From NCBI GenBank assembly GCA_946965045.2, contig OX337233.1, positions 3,100,001-3,164,000 on the forward strand: a DNA stretch of 64,000 nucleotides, given 5' to 3'. The notes beneath the pieces are model-generated. The model did no database searches, was not told the DNA's origin, and saw nothing but the letters and a program-made list of their open reading frames with translations. Both the position numbers and the translations under genes were made by a program. Source of the DNA: Epithemia pelagica (lineage: Eukaryota; Bacillariophyta; Bacillariophyceae; Surirellales; Surirellaceae). Of the stretch, positions 53,601 to 64,000 are shown one piece after another (position 1 is the first letter of the stretch; the number at the start of each line of letters is the position of its first letter).

Positions 53601-56039
53601 TTAGCCCTCTTTCGGACGAGCATCATTCTTGAACTCCCAAAGGACGCTCTTGTAAATTTCTTCCCAGTTATCATCCAGCACCAACTTCTCGTCTGGTTGG
53701 AGTTTCTTGTGGCATGCTTGAGACAAATAGCATGGCTTCGATGGATCATCAGAGTACCTTGCACCCATTTTGATAGGCGGTTCCAGACGCCTGGTTTGGT
53801 CTCCCCATACTGCACAAGCTTGCTCCAGATTCTGCTGGAAGGATTCTACACCTGGACAAACATATCTTTGAGAGAGAAGAGCAAGAGAAGCAGGAAGCTG
53901 GATCTCTGTCATGAACGTACCTTGCACGACTTCACGATAAAGTGAATCAAACTTGCGTAACATTGTTTGCGCAATCTCACCCACTGCACTTGCCTCCCCA
54001 TTGTACAAGATTGCATTGTTATAAACAAGACGGACATCCGTCGCAAACAGTTCCGTATCACCATAACTCGCACTTTCCAGTTTCTTCTTTACAAGAGAAA
54101 GATGCATTGGATTCTTGACGACATCAAAATAATCAGGGAGATTCAATGCCACGGGATCCACGGGTTCAAGGAACACCCAGCCGAACTCATCATCGATGAG
54201 AGCGTCCATAATGGGCATACACTTGTGTGTGACGCCCAGTTGTTGTGACTGTGTCTCTATCTCCTGGCCAAGTCGATTTTGCTGCTGTTGACAACGTTTG
54301 AGTAGTTGAAGGCGCAAAAGGTTGTGCTGTCGAAGCTGTTGTGCCTGAGGCGAGTTCATGTCTGAAATGCGCTGCAATTGTTCCTGGAGTCTAACTTGCT
54401 GGTCAAGAAGCTGTTGTTCTTGACCCCGAAGCTGTTTCATGGCTTCCAATTGTTGCTGTATCTTCATTTGATGTTGCTGCAGTTGCTGCCATTGATTACT
54501 GCTGATGCCACCACCTCCCCCAAGGGCCCGGTTTCCCTGTTGAGAAGAGCCAGGTCCCATGCGCACTTGGTTACCTTGTATGGGCATTTGGCCTTGAAGA
54601 TCATTCTGCATCCGAAACATTATCCGGCTCAGTGTACTAGACCCGCTATGGCTTACGATGTACTTGATCCATGCCATTTGTTCTTTCGGGAGGTGCAAAT
54701 CGGAAAAATAATCGGCCGTCCCAGTCCCATGGTTCACCATGTACAAGGATTGTCCCTTGTCCAGAGCTAAACAGAAGGACAGAATCCTAGTGAGTCGGCG
54801 TGACTTGAAAAGACAATCAATGGCTTGTTCGAATTCGTCGCTGAACCCAAAGTCTTCCCAGGCTTTAACTAGGTCGTAAACCAGGTTCAAGCATACCTTC
54901 CGGAACTTGCTCATGGCTATGGCGCGCTTGTCTTTGGGGTTTGAAAGACGAGCTGTACACACTTCTTTTCCCCAATCTTCAAGGTCCTTCGATCCTCTGT
55001 CTTGATCCATTCTCTCCAACGCATCTTGAATCTCTGAAGTATTGTATCGGCTCACGTATTCCTTCACCACGGCGTTTGGATCTCCGTGGTACCGTTTGCT
55101 ACGTTTGGGATTTGGGTGCTCAAACTGTTCGAGCTGTTCCTGCGGGACGGTCGCGCCTGCAAATCGAGGCGCCTTGACCGCGACGGGAAAAGCCGATTCG
55201 ATGGAGCGAGCCATGGGTGGTTGAGTGATGCGATTGAAAGTCCGCACGGGCGGAATGATGGTCAATCCGTCCGATGGAGCTGGACCACCCTGAGTGATGG
55301 TCAACGCGTGGGATGGAGCTGGACCACCCTGAGTGATGGTCAATGCGTGGGATGGAGCTGGACCACCCTGAGTGATGGTCAATCCGTTGGATGGAGGTGT
55401 GCCACCCTGAGTGATGGCCAATCCGTTGGATGGAGCTCGGCCAACAGTTTCCGCCTGAAGCTGTTTCCGAACATGCTCCAAGGCTTTCCGCAGTGACCAT
55501 TCGAGATTTCTCTTGAGACTTCCAAGATTTTCTGTAATATCCTTGAAGCTTGATTCCTTCCAGTTACTCTCATTAAGCCTTTTCTTGGGTTTACCATAAA
55601 TAGGTTTCCATATGCGGAAGCGGGATCCTTCGACACCGCTTGTCTCTTTTGCTACCGAGTTCGCCAGCTCCATTACATCCTCCACCTCTCCTCTAACGCT
55701 GGACTCCGATCCAATTTCAGCCGTAATCGTTCTGGCCGCAATCTTTCTGCGAAAATGTTCTCGTGCTACCTTGCGAAACATTTCATTGTGACCTTCATTT
55801 TTACCGAACGGATCGAAATTGGAACAGCCGCAGAGAAAATGATAATCATTCGGAAAGGTTTTTCGAATTATGTTCCCCAGAATTATGGCTCCCACGATAT
55901 CGCCCGCCTCCATCTCGTTCTTCTTCGATTCCTTTGTGTGGAGAGAAATAGCTTGTGGATCCGTGTGTGGATGAAATAAATAATGATCCTGTTCGTTGGA
56001 ACCATGGATTTTATGTGCCTCTCTCGAATGCACCGCCAT
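53601..56039 (-). CDS. Bromodomain protein with N-terminal diatom-type LCG-like domain
   Basis: Single-exon gene, 812 residues from ATG 56039. Residues about 45-165 contain FLCGCSNFDPFGKNEGHNEMFR and a later SRFRIW, an arrangement like the diatom/stramenopile domain DUF6824 (usually LCGRG...NH.GN..FR), here degenerate. Five 13-residue repeats (PAPSHALTITQGG type) follow. Then comes a helical region around residues 330-470, a Gln-rich coiled coil (about 500-600), and a bromodomain (about 620-715) with PDYFDVVKNPM and the acetyl-lysine-binding Asn in NAILYN. The C-terminus is an extra globular segment. It is a nuclear acetyl-lysine reader, probably a chromatin or transcription cofactor, unrelated to its kinase neighbours. 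The start could lie at a later Met. Confidence 0.85.
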   Translation of the reverse strand: MAVHSREAHKIHGSNEQDHYLFHPHTDPQAISLHTKESKKNEMEAGDIVGAIILGNIIRKTFPNDYHFLCGCSNFDPFGKNEGHNEMFRKVAREHFRRKIAARTITAEIGSESSVRGEVEDVMELANSVAKETSGVEGSRFRIWKPIYGKPKKRLNESNWKESSFKDITENLGSLKRNLEWSLRKALEHVRKQLQAETVGRAPSNGLAITQGGTPPSNGLTITQGGPAPSHALTITQGGPAPSHALTITQGGPAPSDGLTIIPPVRTFNRITQPPMARSIESAFPVAVKAPRFAGATVPQEQLEQFEHPNPKRSKRYHGDPNAVVKEYVSRYNTSEIQDALERMDQDRGSKDLEDWGKEVCTARLSNPKDKRAIAMSKFRKVCLNLVYDLVKAWEDFGFSDEFEQAIDCLFKSRRLTRILSFCLALDKGQSLYMVNHGTGTADYFSDLHLPKEQMAWIKYIVSHSGSSTLSRIMFRMQNDLQGQMPIQGNQVRMGPGSSQQGNRALGGGGGISSNQWQQLQQHQMKIQQQLEAMKQLRGQEQQLLDQQVRLQEQLQRISDMNSPQAQQLRQHNLLRLQLLKRCQQQQNRLGQEIETQSQQLGVTHKCMPIMDALIDDEFGWVFLEPVDPVALNLPDYFDVVKNPMHLSLVKKKLESASYGDTELFATDVRLVYNNAILYNGEASAVGEIAQTMLRKFDSLYREVVQGTFMTEIQLPASLALLSQRYVCPGVESFQQNLEQACAVWGDQTRRLEPPIKMGARYSDDPSKPCYLSQACHKKLQPDEKLVLDDNWEEIYKSVLWEFKNDARPKEG
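55250..55445. repeat. 39-bp tandem repeat inside the bromodomain gene
   Basis: About five in-frame copies of a 39-bp unit (GATGGAGCTGGACCACCCTGAGTGATGGTCAA..) encode the 13-residue repeats. The middle copies are identical, so recent expansion is likely. Confidence 0.9.
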
Positions 56040-56134
56040 CCTATGCAACTCGTGCGTCTCGAGTAGCGCTGGTACAATTTCTACGGCAGACGATGGCGAG
56101 ACTTTTTGGTTTTACGTGGGATTGGTACAACTTC

Positions 56135-56300
56135 TACAGATGCGACTTGCGAGGAGATGCGGATCATACCGGATAAGTACTTATTTTTCTACAGTGAATG
56201 ATGTGACACATGTCAATTAGAATGTCAGGACTTGCAGAGAGATGCGGATCATACCGGATAAGTACTTATTTTTCTACAGTGAATGATGTGACACATATTG
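56135..56300. repeat. Direct repeat of about 70 bp
   Basis: GAGATGCGGATCATACCGGATAAGTACTTATTTTTCTACAGTGAATGATGTGACACAT occurs at about 56153-56212 and again at about 56239-56298, in the upstream region of the bromodomain gene. Confidence 0.9.
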
Positions 56301-56802
56301 TTGGGTACGCAGTGTGACAATTGTTGGGTACACAAATATTCATTCTGAAAATGTCCGAATTTATTCCTAGGGATCTCTTGCTTTCCAAGACCAAACCTTG
56401 ACACCTCTGTTGCGATTGTACCCTATTATAAGAATCGGCAACCCAGGCTCAGTCACGAGTGTCGGTGGGCGCGAGATCGAGCCCGCTCACCTCCACCGAT
56501 GAGGGCAGCAGCGCACACACAACTTTGCCAATTTTGTCATGATATGTGTCTCTCGTTGCTTCTTTGATTTTTTGGTCGTTCATGTGGATGAATGAATGAT
56601 TTGAAAGAGGATTGAGATACGCCAACACGACGACGACGACAACAACAACAACCTTCTTCTTCATCGTTTCTAGTGACCCCACCGTTCAGCACAACCAACC
56701 AGGAGTGTGTGGAATGGCAGATACCAACCAGCAAACACGAAAGAACACTGACTAATCTCTTCTTCTTCTTCCGGATCAAGGAACGCAACCTTTCAAAGCA
56801 TC
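56301..56802. promoter_or_regulatory. Upstream region of kinase copy 6
   Basis: Non-coding, with an ACG/ACA microsatellite (about 56625-56652). It serves as the promoter region for copy 6 and possibly, in part, for the divergent bromodomain gene. Confidence 0.35.
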
Positions 56803-59731
56803 ATGCCGTGGTTGAAACACCGTCGTGATCGTATGAGTAGTCGCCATTCCACTTCGTCGTGGACGGTTGCGTCCACCAACACCACCAACAACAATAACAA
56901 CAACGACAACACATCAGTACCACCACCACCCACTGACAACAAAGACGGCAACAACGGCAAGGAGACCCGAACCATTTCTTCAGTTTCGCGCCCCGTTTTC
57001 AGCAGCAGCAACAACACCGACTCTTACAGGATGCGCCGTTTCAACAAATCCAGCGAGTTTGTGTCTCCGCTCCACACCATCGTTTCGCGAGCAAGAGGAG
57101 GACGACCACAAGGGTCGACAACCCACACGACGACGACAACGACAACGACAACAACAACCACAACACTCTTGTGGATCTTGAATGTGATTGGGTTGCTGGC
57201 TTGCTGGACCATTGCCGTCTTTCGCATGCCCGCCTTGGACCATTCTTCTTCGAGTGGAGACGACGTTCGACTCATGACCCTGGAATCATTCTCCTCGTCG
57301 TCTGTTTCTTCATTCCAGTTAGTCTTAAGGAATCCACCCAGCAATAGTGGTGGTACCACCACCCGAACGCGACGACGACACCACCACATTCGGGAGGACG
57401 ACAACTTGTCGCATCAGCTGGTTGTGTACCTGACCGATTCCCAGGACATGGTTCCATCCCTTTTACAACCACACCAGGACAACAACAACAACACCAACGT
57501 GGTGGTTGTGGTTGGTCCCACCATGATGATGATGATGAATCGAGGAACTGCCGATTACAACAATTTGACAATCACCTTTTGGGGTCCCAACACTACCAAC
57601 AGCAATCCGACCATTAACAATACTCTTGCCGCATACATCAACAACATCAACAAAACCACAAGTCCACCCCATCTCGAGTTTCCTACCAGGGTGATTGTGT
57701 CGGACGATCCACCCCTGGGGTCGCGGCATAAATCACGGACGCAGCAACGCCGTGACACGAAACATCGTCATTTGGACGATGATTGTTACGAACGGCGCAA
57801 CATGCCCCGAAAAACCAAAGCCTGTGAATCCTCGCATGTGGCCAAACACTTGGAATTTCCCGTTTGCAATCTCTTTCACGAACATTCGGTTCCCCACAGT
57901 TTGATGCAAAGTCCCACATCGCGCTTCGTTGGGTACGTCGAATGTCGTGTACATATATATCGAGAGAGAAAGACCTCGAATGTCGTTGGTGGCTGGTAGC
58001 TGATGGAAACACAGTGAACCAACGTGCAGCCCGTCCCTCCGCCATGCGGCCAAATCCGTTCTTTGTCTTTTCTTGTTCTCACACAGTGCTTGTTTTTTTG
58101 TTCGTTTGTTCCATGCCATTTCATTTTCATGTCTCCCTCTCTCCTTCTGGTTTGTCCCACCACGACGCACAGCGAGGGTTCCTTTCGTCAAACGTTGGTG
58201 ATGGACCAACGACCTGTTTCTTCCCCAAACACGACAACAACGACGACGAGCAGCAGCAGCACCAATGACCCCAATCACAGCTTGAGCAATACGGGACAAG
58301 AAGTCGTGGTCCTCAAATTTGCCACGTTCAAAGGATCTAGCGATTACACCAAACGAGATTATCTCGAGTATCGACAAGTACGTTCCTTTGTAGTGTCTGT
58401 GTGTGTGTATTTATGTGGACAACCGACCAATCTGTCTTGTCTTTGTGTATGTCCTATACACGGCTCACGCGTGTCTATATCTCTATTACGGATCACTGCC
58501 TCCCTTCTCCTTTGATTTCCCTGTGCGTGTGCACGTGTTGGTCAGGATGGCGTCATCTACGCCGCCACGGGACCGCATCCGCTCTTGGTGGACCTGTATG
58601 GGTATTGCAGTTTGGGATTGTTGAGTGAATACATGGAGGGTGGGTCCGTCGATGACGTCTTTGGGGCACGCCAACGCTGTGATCGACCCAACACTACCAT
58701 TCCTCTGGAATACACCACCACCAACAACAACAACAGCAATGTGTCACTACCACCATTGGACAACCAGGAGACGGTGTATTCGATTAGTCCCTTGACGGCC
58801 CTGGAAAAATTGTACTTTGCCTTGGACATGGCTCAGGCCGTTGCCTTGTTACACAACAACCGATACGGTGTCATTGTCCACGATGACATTTGGTTGGCGC
58901 AATTCTTACTTTCCAGTCCTCGCCACACGAATTCTACAAATACTTGGTTGGGACAACAAGGACGGCTTCCACGGATCAAACTCAATGACTTTAATCGAGC
59001 CGAAGCCATGATGTACAACTACGAGGAGAAGCGCTATTGCAAATATCAGAATGGCAAGGGAAACGAAGATGTACGTGTAGAATGCTGCTTGGTCGTGTAC
59101 CAACTACTACCATCCCGGTATTCGGATTGTGCCTCACACGACACAATGTCCTTTTGTTATCTCGTTGTTGTTGTCCTTTTTTGGTTCTCCACCCCAGTGG
59201 CGTTCCCCCGAAGAATATTTTAACAATCCTCTCGATGAAATGATTGATATCTTTAGTTTGGGCAACAACTTTGTAAGTGCAGGATGTGTCAGATGAGGCA
59301 CAACAATGGGGCTTTCGTGCATCGTGACTCATACGAATTGTGGTTGGTTTCGTTTTTGTGTTTTGCCCATGACCTACTACTACCTACTTCTACTCCAGTA
59401 TACACTCTTGACGGGGGAATTTGTCTTTCCCAATACGTGCCGTTACAGACAGGTTCAAGACAAACTCCGACGGGGTGAACGAAGCTTTTTGGATCCCCGC
59501 TGGGCCAATGTCTCGCACGCCGAAGGACAACTCGTCCATGTGATTCAAAAGTGTTGGGAACAAGAGCCGCAGGATCGTTATCGCATTGAACAAGTTATTA
59601 CAGTATTGGAACAGGCGCTGGAAAAACAGTTGCAATTGGATAACACGAAAATGATGGTGAAGAAGAAGACGAAGAAGACGAAGAAGACTCGGAAGGATGT
59701 GGATGATCCAACACTGTCTCGCACGGTGTGA
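56803..59731 (+). CDS. Kinase-like type II membrane protein, copy 6, likely pseudokinase
   Basis: Exons: 56803-57932, 58173-58377, 58546-59070, 59198-59272 and 59399-59731, all in frame. Starting MPWLKHRRDR, it is closest to copy 4. The stem is Thr/Asn-rich, the membrane helix is near residues 125-145 (ILNVIGLLACWTIAVF), and CNLFHE ends the lumenal lead-in. The domain has EGSFRQT, VVLKFA, NDFNRAE, RSPEEYF, DIFSLGNNF and CWEQEPQDRY. The catalytic loop reads HDDIWLAQF: the Lys that every other intact copy keeps is Trp, and the following Asp is Ala. The C-terminus is an added Lys/Thr-rich tail. I infer loss of phosphotransfer with the fold kept, as a pseudokinase. Confidence 0.8.
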
Positions 59732-60373
59732 GGGCAGACTGTTGTGGACTCATGAACATTTGTACAGTGAATCGGAGGTTACCAGGCAATGTCCAAACAC
59801 AGCGCTTGTTCCACTTTTGCCTTTTCTTGTCGATCCGATTCTGCCTCTACTTGATGTGTAGCTTCCGAGTCCCATTCCAGGGAGGACAGTCCATCCAATC
59901 TCGAGATCTCGAATGGACCGCTAATTGTACATTACGGAATCTACCTACCTCTAGGAACAATTCACATCGACATCTGGATGAAAAGAGTCTATTCCACTCC
60001 TTGATAAAAAATACTGAAGTTGGAATAGTCATTCGTCGTATGGGTTCTCGTAGACCATGCGGCGACCAGATGGGGGACCTTGGGGGAACTGGAGATATTT
60101 CAAAAGCGTAAGAATAACGGTAAAGAGGATGCCTGGCGATATCAAGACCAAATCAAGTTTCGCACCTCATCGTCCAACGTTCGTCCAATTTCCAAAATGG
60201 TGGCAAGTTGCAAGTTGCAGCCACCCGGCAACGAGCTGAGCGAGAATGACCTATCTGCGATTTGTAATTACACCGCCCTTTAATTGGCCCGGATTTGAAA
60301 ATCTCTCCAACGGAAAACGAGCACAGGATCAAGAGCAAAAGTTCTACTGCCCACTCGAACACTTTAGATAATT
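59732..60373. other. Spacer, no gene supported
   Basis: It contains only short frames; composition is mixed and no repeat was recognised. Confidence 0.3.
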
Positions 60374-60598
60374 TTAAGTAGGAGTATGAAAAGAGGCTTT
60401 TGTAGTCACACGTGCCTTGATCCCTCCAAAGTTCCTCAACGTCATCAGCCGACCAATATTGGGAAATTTGCTCACTTTTTCTCGAGAAACTCCAGCCAAA
60501 ATTGCTATCCCCGCTGCGGAAACAATGCCACCGCTGCCGATTGTGAGTATCCAAGAACTTGCTTGTTCGTACAATTGTTGGTTTTGGTCGTAACTCAT
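60374..60598 (-). CDS. Small possible membrane protein (75 aa)
   Basis: Short minus-strand frame from ATG 60598, with one hydrophobic stretch (ILTIGSGGIVSAAGIAILAGV, residues about 19-39) flanked by polar segments. It lies divergent to kinase copy 7, with start codons only 36 bases apart. The composition is protein-like but the length is short and no family was recognised; it may be an exon of a larger gene or chance. Confidence 0.25.
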   Translation of the reverse strand: MSYDQNQQLYEQASSWILTIGSGGIVSAAGIAILAGVSREKVSKFPNIGRLMTLRNFGGIKARVTTKASFHTPT

Positions 60599-60633
60599 AG
60601 AATCAACGTTCAACTTGTGAAAGACAAAACACA

Positions 60634-62943
60634 ATGATGCTCACATCCCCGTTGACGGGGGCCAAAGGAAGACAGCAGTCCATCGGCGTCTCCCTACGAG
60701 GATCCATTGACAGTTCGGAGAGGAAACCAGTGATGCAAAGACTTTCCGTCTCTCTCAATCTTCTCTTTCATTCCACGAGAAGACAACCAAAAAGACTCCT
60801 ATTGTGGATCATTAGTAGAACAGGCCTCATTCTGTGCCTCATTGTGGCTTTTTCGCTGGGACCACCATTGTCGTCTTTGTCGTTCCACTACCATGGGGCA
60901 GAGCACTTATGGCGTCCTGTTGCGTCATCCTCTCGACGATCCTCGACATCTTATTTTCGTGCCTCTCATAAATACGAACGACACACGGCACTGAACGAAT
61001 GGAATGACAAGAAGAATGCACATCCGCACTTTCTATCCCGTCATTCCTCACCAACCCAGTCTCTGTTGGTTCATTTGGGTGGGTCTCGAGGTGTCGCTCC
61101 CACCAAGTCCTTCGACCCTGACTTTAACAAGCTCAAGATGCAATTTCCCCTGCCGCAAGCACACGAATTGGACAACGAGGACACCACCAATGCCACCCAA
61201 CGTACGTGGACCACTATGGATACGGCCATTCCTCGAAAGATTTGGGATACTGGAGCTGGACCCGGACCACAGTACAAGGATTCCGACTACGAATACAATT
61301 TTTATTATTACTATGCCAAGGATGACGATTACGTTCGGACACCCTACCATACCGATGACGACGGGTACCAGCGACTCCAACCCGATCATTCTTGTCAAAT
61401 GTCCCATGTCGAAAAGCAACTCGAGTTTCCCGTCTGCAACAAGTTGCATGAACTCGACTTGAATGACTACTTGGGCGCGGATCTGTCACATTTCTTGAGG
61501 TAAGGGACTCCTGATATATCAAGGAAAGTTGTCGTGTTGTCAGCAAACGCACATTCCCCTCACCACGGTTGTGTTCACTCTGGATCGGAACTTTGCAACA
61601 GCGCGGGATACTTTCGCGAGACGCTCGTCGTGGACACCCGTTCGCAACGAGACGAGGGTGCGTTTGTGGTCAAATTTGCCAGCATGAAGCACAAGGACGA
61701 GGACGATTTCACCTTTTCCCACTTTCATGACTATCGCCAAGTAAGTAGTGATGCTTCAAACAAAACAAAAATGAGCGTGTGTGTCAGGATCTGCTAACCT
61801 CCGTGTTCGTCGTCACCCATGTATGTGTGATTTTGTGCATACCAGGACGGAGTCATTTTTGCCGCCATTGGACCACATCCCCTCTTGGTGGATGTGTACG
61901 GGTATTGCAGCATGGGATTGTTGAGTGAATTCATGGATCGGGGTACCATGGAGGACAAACTGCATCTCCAAGATCGCTGTGAACAGCAGGACGACAAAAA
62001 GAAGGGCAAGTTTGTCGTGCCCCTCGAACAGTCTCACACCGCGTCCGAGCAACTCTACAGCATTAGTCCCTTGACACCCGTGGAAAAGTTGGAATATGCT
62101 TTGGACATGGCGCAAGCCTTGGCCTTGTTACACAACAACGAGTTTGGTGTCATTGTGCACGATGATTTGAAGTTGGATCAATTCCTGATTGCCCAACCAT
62201 CTTCTTCTCCTGCAAGCACCACCACCCACGGCCGTAGAAGCAGTGGTCCTCGCGTGAAATTAAATGATTTCAATCGTGGCGAAGCCATGATGTACGACTA
62301 CCAACATGGCGAATACTGCAAATACCGAAATGGTCGTGGCCGTGGACCGGTACGTTGCATCCTCTGGATCGAATCTGCACTTTTGTGCTGGTTGTGTGTG
62401 CGTGTGTGCATGTTTCGACAAGAACTCTCACACCTTGCCTTCTTGTTTCGTTTCTCAGGCGCGATCGCCCGAAGAGTATTTTGACCATCCCCTTGATGAA
62501 AAGATTGATATTTACAGCTTGGGTAACACTTTTGTACGTTGTGTCATCATATACGTAGAGACCTCAGGTGTTGGCGGTGGACCCACGTTTCGTTCTCTCT
62601 CTCACACATGGTTGTTCTTGTTTTTGGTTGGTTTCGTTCCATGTCGTTGTTGTTGCTGCTGCTGCCAAACCCACAGTTTTCCATCTTGACGGGAGAACAC
62701 GTCTTTCCCAATTCGTGCGATACCAGACAGGTTCAAAAGCGCATCAAGGAGGGGGAACGAAGCTTTTTGGATCCCCGATGGACCACGAATGCATCTCATG
62801 CCGAAGGTCAATTGGTCCATATCATTCAAAAATGTTGGGAAGCCAATCCGGAGGATCGATATGCAATTCAAGACATTATTGTCATTCTCCAACAAGCTCT
62901 GGAACAGCAATTGTACCTGGATCAGCAGAAGAATGCCGTCTAG
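60634..62943 (+). CDS. Kinase-like type II membrane protein, copy 7
   Basis: Exons: 60634-61499, 61602-61740, 61846-62349, 62459-62533 and 62677-62943; every junction is GT..AG and in frame. Layout: an N-terminal cytoplasmic part of about 50 residues, a membrane helix (about 54-75, LLLWIISRTGLILCLIVAFSL), a stem, then the conserved lumenal lead-in with DTGAGPGPQY and CNKLHE. Kinase landmarks: GYFRET, FVVKFA, HDDLKLDQF, NDFNRGE, RSPEEYF, DIYSLGNTF, FSILTGEHVF and CWEANPEDRY. This is the best complete reference copy for the family and the closest relative of copy 3. The Lys and both Asp positions needed for catalysis are kept; the catalytic-loop Asn is Gln and the DFG Gly is Asn. Confidence 0.85.
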
Positions 62944-63036
62944 GAAGTTGTCCAAACGAATTTCCATCTTGTTGTAAAACCAGCTCTGCTTATAAAACAG
63001 GACAAGGTCCGAATCGAACCTCGTCTTCTCTCGCAC

Positions 63037-63087
63037 AAGCGCTCGAAACACAATTGCAATTGTTGGATCCAAACATTATTCGCTAGC
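63037..63087 (+). pseudogene. Stray kinase C-terminal tail
   Basis: About 95 bases after the copy 7 stop, an in-frame piece QALETQLQLLDPNIIR followed by TAG reproduces the C-terminus of copy 4 (QALETQLQWLDSNMIR), not that of copy 7. It is a remnant of a second kinase copy left by unequal recombination or gene conversion. Confidence 0.7.
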
Positions 63088-63756
63088 TATAATTACCATT
63101 TGTACCATCATCATGCATGTTGGCGAGGAGTCTCGCACACACCCAATCTCGTAGCAGTGCGTTCTTTACCTCGTTTGTATGCAGGGGAGACTCATTTTCT
63201 TCCTCACTCGCCAGTCCATCATCCACCATTGAGCATCATTGGCTGTGGTTCAAGTTCTATAGGCGATGGGTCTCCTTGCACCAGCCAACGGGTGTGTGAG
63301 CGTCCTTGTGTTTCGTCTCTTGCATATAAGTTTCGATGAGGTATTTTTTTGGTCGAGTGAAAAGGGTGATCGGGCGCTGACGTTGCGGGTGCGGAGGCTT
63401 AAATAGTCTTGCATTACATGTAATCTTGATCCCGCAGGCAATAACAGTTTTTTGTTGGTGCTTTTTATGATGATGTTACGTTGTGCCCCCAAACAGAAAC
63501 CTTTTGGGGATTTACCGCATGTCCGTCGGTCGCCCGTCATACGATACCATGCCATCACTGTCGCTGTCGCGGCACGATTCTTTGCCCCACTTCTGTCGTC
63601 ACTTCTTCTTTGTGGTGTTCGCTCTTTGTGCATCTCCAGATTCTCAAGACAACAACAGAAAAGAACCAGGCCGTTTTTGTACAAAGGCATTTGGTCTCAA
63701 CTCAAAGTTTCGTTGTCCTCTCGAGGTCTTGATCGAGCGGTGTGCAGGATACGAGC
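63088..63756. promoter_or_regulatory. Upstream region of the gene at the window end
   Basis: No supported coding sequence. It probably includes the promoter of the following gene. Confidence 0.35.
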
Positions 63757-64000
63757 ATGTCCAAGTTGTACAAGGGCCCCCAAGGCGATGCCGATGCTTT
63801 GTCACCGGCCTCCAAACCACCCTCGGAAACCGTGCCACCAACGGAAAAGCCAGCAGCAGTGCAAGACTCCAATGTCTTGTCTACCAGCGCCGTCTATGTC
63901 GAGGAAGAACAACTGTCGGGCTTTTTTCGTGGCATTTCGGTGGCGACTCGCAAATTCGTCATGGCGGGCAAAAAGGTCATGGCCGCCAAGGCTCCCGCCT
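63757..64000 (+). CDS. N-terminal part of an unidentified protein (runs off window)
   Basis: An open frame from ATG 63757 continues to the last base. It encodes MSKLYKGPQGDADAL.. with a Pro/Ser/Thr/Glu-rich start and then a basic helical segment (GISVATRKFVMAGKKVMAAK). It has higher GC at third codon positions and smoother composition than the surrounding spacer, suggesting a genuine host gene. The family cannot be decided from 81 residues. Confidence 0.6.
   Translation, partial: MSKLYKGPQGDADALSPASKPPSETVPPTEKPAAVQDSNVLSTSAVYVEEEQLSGFFRGISVATRKFVMAGKKVMAAKAPA

Noticed and set aside
1-64000. tRNA or rRNA genes
   Set aside because: No cloverleaf with A/B boxes or conserved rRNA segments was recognised by eye; a covariance-model scan would be decisive.

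Overview
Eukaryotic nuclear DNA, most likely from a diatom or related stramenopile. The evidence is short phased introns (about 60-190 bp, GT..AG), a bromodomain protein whose N-terminus resembles the LCG-type domain common in diatoms, heavy transposon nesting and expanded families of small-intron genes. I cannot name the species.

Layout. Positions 1-1955 hold the 5' part of a membrane-anchored kinase-like gene on the minus strand, cut by the window edge. Positions 1956-5600 are repeats and decayed ORFs. Positions about 5600-37650 are a nest of two mobile elements. The outer one (about 7 kb once its insert is discounted) carries a DDE integrase gene with an H2C2 zinc domain, DDE core, Ulp1-like C48 protease and CXC domain. 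A convergent gene on the other strand has a TET/JBP-like 2-oxoglutarate/Fe(II) dioxygenase-type C-terminus. A 25,049-bp second element (7409-32457) sits inside the integrase core, between the second catalytic Asp and the Glu. It is bounded by inverted CGTCTAAGG ends and a 2-bp TG duplication, and removing it with one TG exactly restores the reading frame. It carries a CMC/Plavaka-like transposase (split by a -1 frame change at an A7 heptamer), a multi-exon gene, a Cys-rich gene and its decayed paralogue, about 7 kb of 170-bp satellite, a second TET/JBP-like gene, a RING-finger gene and a 105-bp minisatellite.

Positions 38120-63087 are a kinase/sulfotransferase cluster. Together with the copy at the window start there are seven copies (intact or broken) of one five-exon, type II membrane kinase-like gene, on both strands, plus one intact and two broken copies of a Golgi-type sulfotransferase. 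A bromodomain gene (53601-56039) lies in the cluster, and a new gene begins at 63757. The kinase and sulfotransferase families look like lumenal or cell-surface modifying enzymes that diversify by duplication, gene conversion and pseudogene formation.

The most unusual part is the transposon nest. Two unrelated transposition machineries (a DDE integrase and a CMC-like transposase) each travel with a paralogue of the same putative DNA-modifying dioxygenase gene.
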